Source: Limonium bicolor (Eukaryota > Streptophyta > Magnoliopsida > Caryophyllales > Plumbaginaceae). From it: a stretch of DNA of 64,000 nt. The translations under genes were made by a program, and so were the position numbers. The stretch lies in contig CM041776.1 in the NCBI GenBank assembly GCA_023374045.1, positions 348,191,636 through 348,255,635 on the forward strand, read 5' to 3'. The notes under the pieces were generated by a model. It searched no databases. It saw only the letters and a list, made by a program, of their open reading frames with translations, and had not been told where the DNA came from. Shown piece after piece: positions 47,704-60,568 of the stretch (position 1 is its first letter; each line of letters begins with the position of its first letter).

Positions 47704-50700
47704 TGAAATATCCCGGACTTAAATATGGTGATTAAGTTATTCTAATATTATATTTGGAGGCCTAATGATGCCCAAGAATATTGGTGAATAAAGTAAAACC
47801 AAAAGAAAAGAGAAAACGCGTGAAAAACACAAAACGTAAAAACGTGTGTTACGCAACAGTAGGAGGTATATGACATTGACTAGGGTTCTAGATGGATTCC
47901 TAAGTCTCAATTATGCCTAAATAACTTGTGGGAACAATTCCCAACGAAAACGGATCCATATAGTGGGTTAAAAACGCAAACGAAGCTTTAAAGCACCTTT
48001 TCGGGAAAAACCTGGAAATGTGACTTTAAGTGGTCAAATGGACTCGTATAAATTATAGTCAATCAAATAAATATAATTAAACATTAATGAGGGTCTAAGA
48101 ACCACTAAAATTAAATAAACGAGAAAAATCCGGAAAACGGGCCCGATTGATGAATAGTGTCAAATCCGGGAGATTTAGTAGTGTTTCTTACGAAAAGACG
48201 AAAACGCCCTCCCGGGATATTATAGGTGGGCCATTTTTTTAGGTGAGTCAGCTCTCCTCTCCCAATTAATTAATCTCTAGACACTCTATTAGTTACTATA
48301 AGACAAAACAATAAAGCAAAAAGAGAGAGAGAGTACAAAAGTTGCTTTTTGAGTCTCTCTCCTCCCATTCCCACACTCTCTCACGGTTTCCTCCCCTTCC
48401 CAGACTCCTCTCTTCTTCTCCTTCCTGCTAATGGCGATTTTGAGGGCTCTCCAACAGCTCAAGCTTCTCTTCCATTGTTTAAGGCTTAAACCAAGTCAAA
48501 ACCCCAAAAAAATTACATATTCTTACTCCCCTCATCTTGAAGATTATTTTCCACCTTTCAAAACTTCCGAACCTTGAAGTTGAACTCCATGGGTGGAGCT
48601 CCTCTTGAAGGAAGAATAAGGCCATTGTGAGCTAGGACCTCTCCTTGTGTGTTAAGGTAAGAAAGAAACTCAAAATACCTCTTTCCTAGCTCCTTTTTGT
48701 GACCAAAAATTGCCCAGCTTTGAACCTCCATTGTTGCTCCTATTCTAGCTCTGTTTTATCTTCAAAGAGGAGCTGGAACCTTGCTTGTTTTGGTTGCCAA
48801 ACACTCCATTTAGAAGTTGGAAGGTAATCTCTCTTTTAGAGCTTTAAACTCTCCTTTGCATTCTAGGGTTAATCCTACAATTTAAGCACTCTCTTAATGC
48901 TCATTATTATTCATTGGGCATTGGTCTTTAGCTGGCAAATAAATTCCATCTTGACGGTTGCAATCAATAGAAGAAAGGAGGAGGAGTGAGAAGGAAACTC
49001 TTGTGAATTTAAGGTAAATAAACTACCTTAATGTTACCCTTAATGCCTTTTAAAGTTGGGTTGGGTAATTAAAGGAATGAATCAAATTATGTGCTGGAAA
49101 AGGTGCTTTGATGAGATGAGAGAGAATTGCAATTCATGCTTAATGCAATGGTAAATTATGTTTGATTTAAGGGCCTAAGTGCCAAGCAATTTAAGATTAT
49201 TGCACTATATTGTGATTGAGGAGATTTGGATGAATTTTGTGTGCTCGTAGAATCCACTAGGGATATGGTTAGTTGAATTGATTAGGAAGTGAAAATTGAG
49301 CATTTGGGCATGCTAGGATTGTAGAGAAACTATGGCGAAATTTTTGTAGAAAACCAAGTGTTTAAGGTGATGTTATGAGTTGGAGAACCTAAGGGTTAAC
49401 TAGGAAGTAATAGGGATTAAATTGGGTTAGCTAATCACCCTAAGATGTGGGTTGAAGAAGTATAAGGAATATTGCAAAAATTGTAGCAAAAATATTGTAG
49501 GAAAGTCTTGGATTTGCTAGAGATGAACTAGAGTGTTTGGCCTTGTGAATGGTGAGTGAACTTGGGTATTGGAAATGCAAATGACTAGGAAGGAATTGTT
49601 ATGGTCAAACAATTGAGTTAGAGAATGGTTGAGCAAAAGTGTAACTTGTGAATCTAGGAACGAAGTTGCAAGTGCAGAAAAATGAGAGAGGAAATTGTGT
49701 AATTGATCAAGAAATGAGTAAAAGGTTTGAACAAGGATTTAAGGAGGTTTAAAGTGTTTTTAAGGTGTTAGAACATGTTTAGATGCATGGGGAAAGATTA
49801 GGGAAGAAATGAGTAAGAAATGAAGTTAGGATAGCAAAATCAAGTTGTAAATTGTATCAGGAAGTTACAGGGTCCGGGACTTAGGTCTTGGAAGAAGTCC
49901 CGGATCAGGCCTTAAAATCTGCCAAAAATTGCCTGTAACATTGGTCCGGGACTTAGGTCTTGCATAAAGTCCCGGACCAACACTAAAATGTAGCCGAAAT
50001 TGAGGTTCAGAACTGGTCTGGGACCTTGTCCCTGGTAGAAGTCCCGGACCAAAGCTAAAAACACCCCGAGAGTTGCAATCTGTACTGGTCTGGGAGTACA
50101 GGTCCGGACTTAGTCCCGGACCACACTCAAATTTGAACCGTGAGTGTTTTAAAGCATTCTAATGATGAGAAATTGGATGGTGAGGATATTATATGATGAT
50201 TAGGACTTGTTTGGTGATATTTAAAGGTCATTAGAAGCATAAACATGTGTAAGAGTGAAGGTGAAAGTTGAGAATTTAAGATCACATGAGTAAATTTAAG
50301 ATTAACGGGACGACGGGTTAAATACGGGTGTAATAGTCGTTTAGATTCCGTATTGCTTTAGCGTTAATAGAAATATTGTAATGTAACCAGTTGTTCGAGA
50401 ATTATCTGAGGAGCGTGAGACGACTTGCTAGAGTAATTCCTTGGTGAACGGTATGGTTTTCTTGCAACTTGTGCCCTGCCGAGCTACGCTCGGTTTGTGT
50501 GCTGCTTGTTATGTGTGCCGACCTAATAAGATAAAAGCACGAAAATGTTTATCGCGTTTGATATATATATATATATATATCTTGATGCATGTCGTGTGTA
50601 CTAACCATCCTTGCTTGAATGTGTGGTCTAACTGAGTGTTATAGACCGTCTCGAATCGAATATGTTTGGTTAGTGACTCGTAGTAAGAGTCGATACATAA

Positions 50701-52085
50701 AGTAACTAAAACGTGAAGAAACACATAAGAAACCTCAACTAGAGAATAACCGTAGTTAAACCTTATGAACTCATGAGAAAAGTAAAAAAAGATATACAAG
50801 ATTAGTAAACTCCCTTTTAATGGTTCATCGAGAACAACGATAATTCAATCTTATGAACTCACTAGAATGTGAGAGAGATGTATGGGACTATAGAACTCCC
50901 CCTTAATGATAGTCGACCTCCTATATGAGGATCCGACCCGATGTGAGAAAATGACCCGAACGTATAAGTATTCAAAATGTTGGGGAAACCCTTAAATCTG
51001 AGAATACGAGAACTCAAGAAAATTCCATAAGTCATTAGATGACATCGAGAGTGATGCTTCTAGACTAATATACATAATTATGTTATGACTCCAATGAGAG
51101 GAGTGATTGGGAATGTGAGAAGTCCGATAGAGATTCGGATGTATGTGAAAGAAAGAGGAACTAAGAGAGCAGTTCCGGTTGCTAGTTGAACCTTCCACTA
51201 TGCTAGACCCGGTGTAGAGTCAAAACCGGGGAAGTAAGACTAGAACCCGAAAGCCCGGTGGTGAGAATTGTGAATGTCTCTGCCCGGAGGTCAAATGTGT
51301 TGACTTAAGAATTATTCAAGAGAAGAATAATGGAGGAAATAAGATCAAGACCTGTAGTGTCTATATATCTATGAGAACAAGTAAAATTATTCGAGGGGAA
51401 TGGAAAAGATATTGAATGAAGAGAATGAGGCATTAGTGAGGTAGAAACCCTCAAGGCCGAAAGAGCAAGATAATGTAAACTAACAAACTTATGTGTTAGT
51501 CTTGTGATTGTATTCCTATGTATGAATACTTGTGTTATGTGAGCATGTGGTGTGTTACAACATTTCATGTTTTGATTTAAATAAAATCAATCACATGCTT
51601 AGAGGACAATTAGTTGGGTGTGGTCTGGTAGTAGCGGGTTGCACGACTACCATACCAGCAAAGGTGCTGAGCCCCTTTGGGGCCACCCATTACTTTTCAG
51701 GTACATTGGAGCTGATTAACGTTCAAGAGTAGGACGGGGTTGCTGCTATTGCATGGGTAGTTTTATTTAATTACATTTGTAATTGTTTGTATGGTAAGAC
51801 CGAAACGATATCGGCAAGTTGAGGATTGTAATAGACTCGGTATAGATTTGAATTGAGGATTGTATTATGTGACTCGGTTTAGTAATGAATGAGGATTGTA
51901 TTTGTGTAAGTACTCAGAATTCCGGTCCATCAGACCGTTACTGTATTTGAGTTAGGCCTTGTTAGTCACATGGGTGGCTAACGACATTGTTTCACCCACC
52001 GTTGTGTTTGGATTATCCGCTGCGAATGTAATGATGAACGAGGAGATTAGTTATTAATAATGAGATTAGCGGTAGGGGTGTTACA
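47704..52085 (+). mobile_element. Solo LTR (4.4 kb), TSD CTAGA
   Basis: Begins TGAAATATCCCGGACTT and ends GGTAGGGGTGTTACA, flanked by CTAGA at 47699-47703 and 52086-52090. It is a distant relative of the LTR at 3856-9507: same ends, ggcctaa..atgcc near the left, a gggcccg motif, a promoter-to-leader transition near 48290-48420 (ctataagac, caataaagc, then CT-rich), and gtgaacggtatg in the last third. There is no gag-pol and no second copy of its own ends. It includes the 72-bp hairpin array at 49871-50122 and an (AT)n run at 50559-50580. Confidence 0.8.
49871..50122. repeat. Four 36-nt hairpins at exact 72-bp spacing
   Basis: Hairpins of the form ggtccgggactt...aagtcccggacc start at 49871, 49943, 50015 and 50087, each about 36 nt with arms of about 12 nt. 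The third and fourth carry a few changes in the arms. The 36-nt spacers are alike too (gctaaaa / actaaaat, ccgaaa/ccgag). No frame runs through the array. Confidence 0.9.
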
Positions 52086-52090
52086 CTAGA

Positions 52091-52476
52091 TCCAAATTTA
52101 ATGGTACCATTGTACCAAATATATTAGGGATAGTAGCTTCGCTAAAGGGTTGGTCGTCCAGGTATGTTTCTTCAGACGCAGACCTGGACCAACTTCAAAA
52201 TTCACCAGAATGGTCGTTTTACTCTCATTTGGTCCAAATTTGATCCTTAGCCTTTTGATATGCACTTCAAGACTTCTCCTACGCACCCGAACACATCATT
52301 GACGCACTATAGTCCTTTTCTTGGGCATTTTTACCCGTTTAACCACAAAACCACATGTAAGGGATGTTCTTCATATATAACATAATAAAACACTTAAGCG
52401 GGAAAACTTAACACAATATCTCCTAATTCAAAAGACAAATTAATCACATAAAGATAGTCAAATTCTCCGCTTATCA
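52091..52476 (-). mobile_element. LTR fragment (minus strand) into which the solo LTR inserted
   Basis: On the minus strand from 52476 the sequence begins TGATAAGCGGAGAATTTGAC, the start style of the other LTRs in this window, and runs to the CTAGA duplication. Its continuation is expected below 47703 but was not recognised. Confidence 0.35.
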
Positions 52477-52481
52477 GTATT

Positions 52482-52935
52482 CACCAATGTTAGTGGTTGA
52501 AGAAGACTGTTTCAGTTGCTTACTTCTTTGCAATCAATTATGTTTGTGTATTACATGTATGATTATTACCCTTGATCTCAAATGTAGTTGTGTAAGACAA
52601 ACTTTTGTACACATATTTTAAAGATTTCAAATTGCTAACTATACTACATTGCTCATATATATTTCAAAAAATGGTTATAATGTTTCTTGACTTTTGTAAA
52701 TATATTACACAATTTGATAAATGCACTATACATAACTAACTCTAAGTGTGTTTTACAATATAGTAAAAAATGATGCATAACTATTTCTCAAACAATCACA
52801 AATATACTGCATAAAATAGTAAAAAACTTACTTCATAAGACCAACAAAAATATATTGATAAATAGCTTAAAGTATACAACACAAAATAGTCACCTAAAAC
52901 AACCACATATATAATACAAATATATCCAACGAAGA
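52482..52935. other. AT-rich intergenic spacer
   Basis: No gene or element end is recognisable. There are short direct repeats (tgcataacta, caaatatactgcataaa). Confidence 0.3.
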
Positions 52936-55463
52936 GGGCCATAGAGACTGCTTTCTGGGGCACAAATGGTGCACATGTTTTGTTATCACTTGCCATTGTC
53001 TATGATTTTGGCACAATCCAAGAGGTTGTCCATTATATGCATAATACTAAAGCTAGGGAGGGCTGTTTAGCCATGAAGCTTGATCTGGCGAAAGCATATG
53101 ATAGGCTTTCTTGGTCCTTCGTCAGTGATACTCTTGAATGCTTAGGGATTCCTAATGTTCTTAGAAATCTGATCATGGATTGTATTACATATGTTTCTTT
53201 CCAGATTTCATGGAATGGTTCTCTATCTGAATCTTTTTCTGCTGGGAGAGGGGTTAGGCAAGGGGACCCCCTCTCCCCTTTTATCTTTGTTTTATGCATG
53301 GAGCGTTTATCTCAGCTTATTAATAGTTATGTTAGCAATAAGGAATGGAGACCAATCACAATAGGTAGACGCGGCATTTCCATATCTCACTGTTTTTTTG
53401 CTGACGACATTGTTCTTTTTGGGGTTGCTACCCCGAAGCAAGTCAAGATAATGTGTGAGTGTGTTTCAGATTTCTGCAATGCGTCGGGACAGACGGTTAG
53501 TCTTGAGAAATCGATTATTATGTTGTCAAAAAATACTAGCTCTGAGAAGGCTAGAATTATTAAGCTTGAATCAGGTATTCCTATTAATGAGAAATTTGGG
53601 AAATATTTGGGAGTGTACTTGAAACAGGGTAAGGCCAGTAGCCTTAAGCATAATTTAATTGTGTACAAGATTAGGGACAGATTAGCGGGGTGGAAGTGCA
53701 AAACCCTCTCGATGGTTGGGCGTCTAACTCTAGTTAAAAGTTGTATTTCCTCCATTCCTATATACACTATGCAAAGTCAGATTCTCTTAGTTAAGGTATG
53801 TGATCAGATAGATAAGATGTGCAGGAATTTTATCGGGGGTCATGATTCGGAGAATAGGAAATTTCATGAAACTGGGTGGGATGTCCTATGCAAGCCAAAG
53901 GCTGAGGGAGGTTTAGGCATTAGGAAAACGAGACCTATGAACTTTGCTTGTTTTGGTAAGATTGTGTGGAATCTTGTTAGTAATTATAGCAGTTTTTGTA
54001 AGGATACTCTTCTGTATAAATATCCTAACCCCAGTGTTGAGCGTGGTTCTTTTAATTGGAAAAACATTAAGAGTTGTGCTAACTTGGTGCAGGATGGATT
54101 TGGTTGGACATTTGGTAATGGTAATAAATTAAAGTTTTGGGTTGACTGTTGGCTGGATGATAATTCCCTTCTTTCCCGTGCTATTAGTGATGTTCCTGAA
54201 CAGGTTTTGGATCTGTCAATCTCTGATTACTGGGCAAGTGACTCGGGATGGCTATGGGACAGGTTTGAGGACTTTCTTCCTGCTGAGGTTCTTAGTTCCA
54301 TTAGTGGTTTTATCTTGTATCCTGATGCAGGTGATGACTTTATCCACTGGAAACATGACCCCAGTGGTAAATATATTGTTAGTTCTGCATACGGATTTCT
54401 TTCTAAGGTTAATATTAATCAGGTGCCCAGGAAACTGGGTACTATGTGCTCTGTTTCTAACATTTTTAAAGTTATTTGGCGTTTGCCTGTTCAGGAGCGG
54501 GTTAAATTTTTTTCTATGGAAGGTTAGCCATAATAAATTAATGTCTAATGATAGGCGTGTTTTGCTGGGGTTTACTCTTGATGGTTCCTGTCATTATTGT
54601 GGTCATAAGGAAACATCTTTGCACATCCTCCGTGACTGTTTGATAGCTAGAAAGGTTTGGAATAGAGTTTTACTCCCAAATGAAGTGGGCACCTTTTTCA
54701 GCAGCAACATGGGTGATTGGCTTACAAGGAACTTACTTAGGTCAGTCAATTTCCTTATACGGGGGAAAAAGACTGCAGTATTCGTGCTGGTATGCTATAA
54801 TTTATGGGGTTGGAGAAATAAAAAATTGTTTTCTAATGAGCCCCGTATGTTTCTTCCATTTAGACAGGTCGTTCTAGCTTGCTTTCACCACCACAAGCGT
54901 GGAATATGGCCAAGGAGATGCAACCTGATCAAGGGATGATCGCTGAGGCAACTAATGTGCCGGTTTGTTGGGTTCCTCCCCCAGAAGGTTATATCAAAAT
55001 TAATATTGATGGTGCCTTTAATGAATGTGTAGGAAATGGTGCGGCGGGCGTGTTATGCAGAGATCATCGAGGGATATGGAGAGCCGGTCTTATTGCTACC
55101 TTTGGAAAGCAGAGCGTTCTCCACGCGGAAGCCATGGCATTGTGGTTAGCCATTAAGCTAGCAAGAAGTGAAGGAATGCATAAGATCATCATATGCTCGG
55201 ATTCATCCCTTTTGGTTGAGTTCTTTAGCTGTTGTCTAGTGTCTTGTCCGGTTAAATCGATTATTAGGGAATGTTATAGGCTCATTAGGCCTGGATGGGA
55301 CTTCAAGTTAATGTACACCCCCAGAAGTAGCAACTGCGCTGCTGACTGTCTAGCTAGACTAGGTGTTTTCAGGCCTGTTGGGCTGTACCCCCTTTCTCAT
55401 CCTCCTTCCTGTATCAACCATCTTCTGGTTGAAGACTCTAACTCAAAATATTCTAATGAATGA
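52936..55463 (+). pseudogene. 5'-truncated L1 LINE ORF2 (RT to RNase H)
   Basis: Starts within the RT domain, so endonuclease and ORF1 are missing. Visible: KLDLAKAYDRLSW, RGVRQGDPLSPFIFVLCMER, catalytic FFADDIVLF near 53395, KYLGVYLKQG thumb, GWKCKTLSMVGRLTLVKSC, zinc-binding CHYCGHKETSLHILRDC (about 54590), and RNase H (INIDGAF, HAEAMAL, CSDSS, NCAADCLARLG). The frame changes near 54515 and back near 54890. The TTG at 52980 used by a naive ORF call is not a real start, since the frame is open further left (ETAFWGTNGAHVLL). The gene ends TGA just after NSKYSNE, and an A-rich stretch follows at 55490. It belongs to a different L1 family from the one at 2.7-14.0 kb. Confidence 0.88.
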
Positions 55464-56414
55464 GGCGTGACCTCCGTTTTTTCTGACCAAAAAAAGAACA
55501 CATGAGGGAATTCAACCTTTATTGCCTAATGGATTATTTAGCTAATTGATGCTGATGAAAAATGCCAGAACTCATATAAGAACGGTTCGGGCTGAATTTC
55601 ACTAATCGGTCTATTATAATGTGGATGCTCTAGGAAATATAGTTTATTTGTGTTGTGAACGAAAGGGCTTATGACTAGACTTGGCAAAAGTAAACCGAAC
55701 TCGAAAAAATGACCTGTATCAAATCGATCCGAACCTAAATTTCAGCTGAAAACTATAATTTGAAAAATGACCCGAAATCAAAAACAAACAGACCTGGATC
55801 AAACCAAATCGTTAAATTGTCTAATTGAAAATAAACTACAATCCTCAACCATCCAAACCAAAATCAACCTAATCAAAGTCACCCATAACCCGATGATGAC
55901 CTGAAATCCAAAATGACCAGGATCGAAAATCAACCGAACCGAACCCGAACCAAAATTCAATGTGACCCGAATGAATATATTATATTTAATTATAGCAGAC
56001 GAGGAGGATGAAACAAAACACACCCAATAATAGCTATATGGCTGATTTGTTCTTATGTTTTTCTTGACTAGGATAATCAAAGCTAAACTATACAAACATA
56101 AGCTACTTATAGTTACAGTTACATAAGTCAAAAGAGAAGTAAATTTATTACTCAAACAAAAGTAAACGATCAAACCTATTGGTTATGCTAGCATACTAGT
56201 TACACATCATTTTTCAAGGCCTAATGAAGCAAAAAGGAAATTAAAGAAGATAAAATAGAAAAACAATATACAAGGCCTAAACAAAATTAATGACTAAGGA
56301 CCAAGCATAAGTCCCATCATATGACTTCAACCCATGCAGATGGGTCTCCTCATCCACGAAATTGGAGGATAATAAAACTTCATTAATAATTAGGTTTGAC
56401 GAAATAGATTGGTG
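55464..56414. other. LINE tail and intergenic sequence
   Basis: A short A-rich tail of the LINE (about 55487-55500) is followed by 55675-55975, rich in gacccgaa/ccgaacc motifs. These recall hAT-type internal repeats, but no terminal repeats or target duplication were found. The remainder is AT-rich. Confidence 0.35.
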
Positions 56415-56419
56415 GTCTC

Positions 56420-58029
56420 TGATGAGTGTGAAATATGAATGGTTCTAATGGTCTTTAATGTCTAATTTGTATACGCGAATTGATAATATTCCACACTTAT
56501 CTTACGTTTTTCTGTGGTTTGTTGTTTGTTAAGGCTTGATACACTTTTTCTACGTTACATGCAGAGAAAAGCCAAGGAAACACTAGATTAACTCACAAGG
56601 GAGGTAATGCAACAAACGGGGGTCGAATCGGAGTCAAAATGAAGAAGTTAGAGGATTTTTAAGGTGTGTCCGAGCTTGTGTCCGAACTTCCAAGTTCGGA
56701 CACAAGTCGAGAGTTTGTATGCTGCGCCTGATGGGATGTCCGAACTTCGGTCCGAACATCGAAGTTCGGACATAGTCGAGAAAAGCCGGAGGCCTGAAGT
56801 ACGGAGCATGTCCGAACTTGTGTCCGAACATCAAAGTTCGGACACAGGTCGAAACTTTCTGAATTGAAGCGCTCAAAGCATTGTGTCCGAACTTTGAAGT
56901 TCGGACCAATGTTCGGACGGCACGAAAATTACAGCACAAACTCGGCGTTTTGAAGGGGAAAAGAGGGAGAAAGGTCTATTTAAATGACCTAGTCAGAGGG
57001 AGAAGGCATTCAATCATTATCGATCATTACACACACGCTCTCTCACTGATAAACGAGGTTCTCTCCATTCATCCACGCCAGTTGCATCAGTTCACCTCCA
57101 TTCACATTCACCAAGCATATCACCACCATTCTAGAGGAGCATCGACAGAGGGAGTGTGGCCATCATCTTCAACCTTGCGCCGGCAGCCATTGAATTCTGG
57201 ATAGTCGTTCAACAGAAGGGTTTTTCTTCCTTTAAATGTTTTTCCTGTTGATTGTATCTATCTGTTCCTTTGCAATGGCTGGCTAGTAGGGATTTAACTC
57301 TGGGGTAGGGTTTGTTCAAGATGGATTCAATGTAGTTAAAGATTCTGCAATTTAATTATGAGGCTGTAACGGATTGCTTTCAGGTTAATGATTATCAATT
57401 TTCTTCTCTATTAATTTCGCGAGTTATAGAGTTGTTTTGCGAAACCTATTAAGATCAGACAAGGTGATTAATAGGGAGTTCGAATTAACCTGGGAATTTG
57501 GGGAAGGATTAGTCGGATAGATAATCTTTCCTACAAACGCTAACAATTCTTTGTGCTTATGCCACCTGTATGTGTTTTGCCAACTGCTAGATTAGAGTTG
57601 ACATGTTCTGATAGGTGAGCTCTTCAATGGACTAGGATTTAGCATTGAAGAGATAGGAAGAATTGGCCTTTCCGTTCTCATAATTAAATTGTAGGATGTA
57701 CTAGATTCAACCATAAAGAACAACCCAAACCCGGAGTTCCACTCATATTATCAAACTCATCATTTATTTTTACCGATTGCTTATTTCAATTCTGATTTGC
57801 ATTTATTTGATTCAGTTTCAGAAACAATTCACAACCCCCCTGAATTTGCAGTTTTCTTAGGATTTAGGATAGGACTTAGGCTTATTTATTCAAGTCTCAC
57901 GGTTCGATACTTGGTTGCTTAACTTTCTATACTATAGTGACCGGGATTTTTGCAACCCGACAGACTTATTGATTTATTATTTTCTAGATTAATTTGTTTA
58001 GTTTTAGTAGATCAATTTACCTGTTTGCA
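56420..58029 (+). mobile_element. Solo LTR (1.6 kb), TSD GTCTC
   Basis: Begins TGATGAGTGTGAAATATGAA and ends caatttacctgtttgca, flanked by GTCTC at 56415-56419 and 58030-58034. Hairpin repeats (56667-56905) lie upstream of a TATA-like tatttaaatg (56977-56986). A CT-rich leader region and a distal part with ggttcgatacttggttgctt and gaccgggatttttgcaaccc follow. That distal part is shared with the LTR-like segment ending at 21515. No ORF of note. Confidence 0.85.
56667..56905. repeat. Four hairpins (tgtccgaac...gttcggaca) at 70-75-bp spacing
   Basis: Starts at 56667, 56737, 56809 and 56884. The first three are 36 nt long with an extra internal tgtccgaac half-site, and the fourth is shorter (about 22 nt). 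The array sits about 70-310 bp upstream of the TATA-like box, in what would be U3. Confidence 0.88.
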
Positions 58030-58034
58030 GTCTC

Positions 58035-58910
58035 ACGCGGGGGATAGCGGCGCGTGCTTGACAAAACGGTCAGAAATGCAGTTGTGGCGAGGTGCGTAGG
58101 TGGACTAGGACGGTGACTGGTGGCGCCGATGAAGGTGGGTGAATGAGTTGATCGTGATTAGTGACCGAAATTAGGGTGAGAGTCTGAGGTACGATGGTGA
58201 GTGAGGAGAACGGGAAGAGTGATGACAATGAAGAGAAGAAACCTAATTGACTAAGATAAAGACTATAAATTATGTTATGTTTAGATTGGATAATTTTTTT
58301 TAATGAAAGTTCCTTTTTATGTTGTTACTTTTTAATGAGTTTAATATATCAAATTTATTTTTACTCCAAATTTCATTTCAAATATTTTTTAATATTTTTA
58401 TAAATTAAATAATTCAATCTTATAAATAAAAGATATGTATAAGAGAAGCAACTTAAAATAATTACTACTTAGAAAAATAATATATACATAAGCAATATAA
58501 AAAATGATGGAAAGACTATCTTGTAGAGTTATGCTCTGTACGAGGATCAAAACAAGCCTAGAAACTCTCAAATCTCACCTATTTTACTAGGCGAAAGAAA
58601 TCGAAGATATAGTTGTATTGTCACACTTCAAATTCATTCTCATCTTCACTATTTTGAAAAGGCTCAAAATTTTATCCACGCACAACAAGGGAAATATATG
58701 GTTTGGGATGCATTTATGTGGACAACCAATGATCAACTAGAAAAAAGAACGACAAACATTGCTTTGAGGGGCATTCCAATCCAAGTTTAGTCTGAAAACT
58801 CCATCTATTCAATTGTTCATAAATTTGGTGCAATCCCCTAAATTGACACGAATATGGCAGTAATACCAAACTACCTTGAAGCACATGTTCAGATAGAGAC
58901 TTCAAAAATG
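58035..58910. other. Intergenic, no gene recognised
   Basis: The first 200 bp are G-rich with GAA/GTG content; the rest is AT-rich. No domain or element ends were found. Confidence 0.3.
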
Positions 58911-58919
58911 AAAATTATA

Positions 58920-60568
58920 GGGAAATTTCATGAAACGCCACTATATTTTTGGCAAATTCATGAAATGTCACTAAAAAAGAAAGTCACGAAATGTCACTAT
59001 ATTTTCCAAAAAGTCCATGAAATGCTACTATAGATGGAAAAAAGACAAAAATACCCCTACTAGTTAACAAAGTACTTTTAAAGTTCACAATATGCCCCTA
59101 AGTGTTAAAAATGAACAAAAATATCAAAATACAATAAGAATATAAAAAAATATAAAAATTTATAAAAAAATATAGAACTTACAAAAATTAAAATTTTAAA
59201 AATTTTAAAAAATTAAAAAAATGAAATATCATTTAATATTAAAAAAATAAATATTTCCTTTTTTAAAATTTATTCAATACCATAAAACGAATATTGAGTT
59301 CTAAACAAATAATTTATACCAATTTTTCTACCAATATAGTACCAGAATTTTTATCAACATTTTTTATTATTATTTTCTATCAATTTAGATTATTTGTTTC
59401 TTCAAAGTAAACAAAAATATCAAAATACAATAAGAATATAATTTTTTTTATAAAAAATATAAATTTAAAAAATGTAAATTTTAAATTTTAAAACATTAAA
59501 GAAATGAAATATCATTAAATATTAAAAAATAATATTTCCTTTTTTAAAATTTATTCAATACCATAAAACAAATATTGAGTTCTAAATAAATAATTTATAC
59601 CAATTTTTCTACCAATATAGTACCATAATTTATACCAAATAAGTACCATAATTTTTATCATATATTTTTTAATTATTATTTTCTATCAATTTAGATTATT
59701 ATTTTCTTCAAAGTAAATAATTTTTTTATATTGCTGATAAATTTAAATACTAAAATTTCTAAATATAATAATTTATTGGAAATAGAGCGACTAAGAATTT
59801 ATATATATATAACGTACAATATTAAATAGTAAAACTTGGTTGAAATGTAGAATAAAACGTTTTTATAATAATAATATGCAACTTATTAGGAGCAAGTAAT
59901 GATAACCAAAGAAAAATAAGTTGCATATTATTATTCTTGAATCACTTTATTCTACATTTCAAACAAGTTTTACTATTTAATATTGTATGTTATGTATATA
60001 TTCTCAGTCGCTCTATCTCATATAAATTATTCTGTTTAGAATTTTAGTTTTTAAATTTTATCAGCAATATAAAAAATTATTTACTTTAAGAAATAAATGA
60101 TCTAAATTGATAGCAAATAATAATTAAAAAATGTATGATAAAAATTATGGTACTTACTTGGTATAAATTATGGTACTAAATTGGTAGAAAAATTGGTATA
60201 AATTATTTGTTTAGAACTCAATATACTATTGAATAAATTTTAAAAAATGAAATATGCATTTTTTCTAATATTTAATGATATTTTAATTTTTCAATATTTT
60301 TAAATTTTTTAAATTTTATAATTTTGTTTTTTATACAAATTTTGTTTTTTTATTGTATTTTGATATTTTTGTTAATTTTTAACACTTAGGGACATATTGT
60401 GAACTTTAAAAGTACTTTGTTAACTAGTAGGGGTATTTTTGTCTTTTTTCTATCTAAGTGGCATTTCATGGACTTTTCGGAAAATATAGTGGCATTTCAT
60501 GACTTACTTTTTTTTAGTGGAATTTCATGAATTAACCAAAAATACAGTGGCATTTCATGACATTTCCC
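58920..60568. mobile_element. Long-TIR foldback MULE, 9-bp TSD AAAATTATA
   Basis: Left end GGGAAATTTCATGAAACGCC and the complement of the right end, GGGAAATGTCATGAAATGCC, start two arms that match almost throughout. The flanks are the exact 9-bp duplication AAAATTATA (58911-58919, 60569-60577), typical of Mutator-like elements. The arms meet near 59890-59930. The left arm has an extra tandem copy of about 305 bp (59110-59410 repeated at 59415-59720) that the right arm lacks. It is extremely AT-rich and encodes no transposase. Confidence 0.93.

Noticed and set aside
52980..52982. TTG as the start of a 515-codon RT gene
   Set aside because: The frame is open further upstream and the protein begins mid-domain, so this is a truncated LINE copy rather than a gene start.
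55675..55975. ccgaacc/gacccgaa-rich segment as another hAT element
   Set aside because: No terminal inverted repeats or 8-bp duplication could be found.
56667..56905. Hairpin array as a CRISPR array
   Set aside because: The spacers are themselves related, the host is a plant nuclear genome, and the array sits in an LTR next to a TATA-like box.
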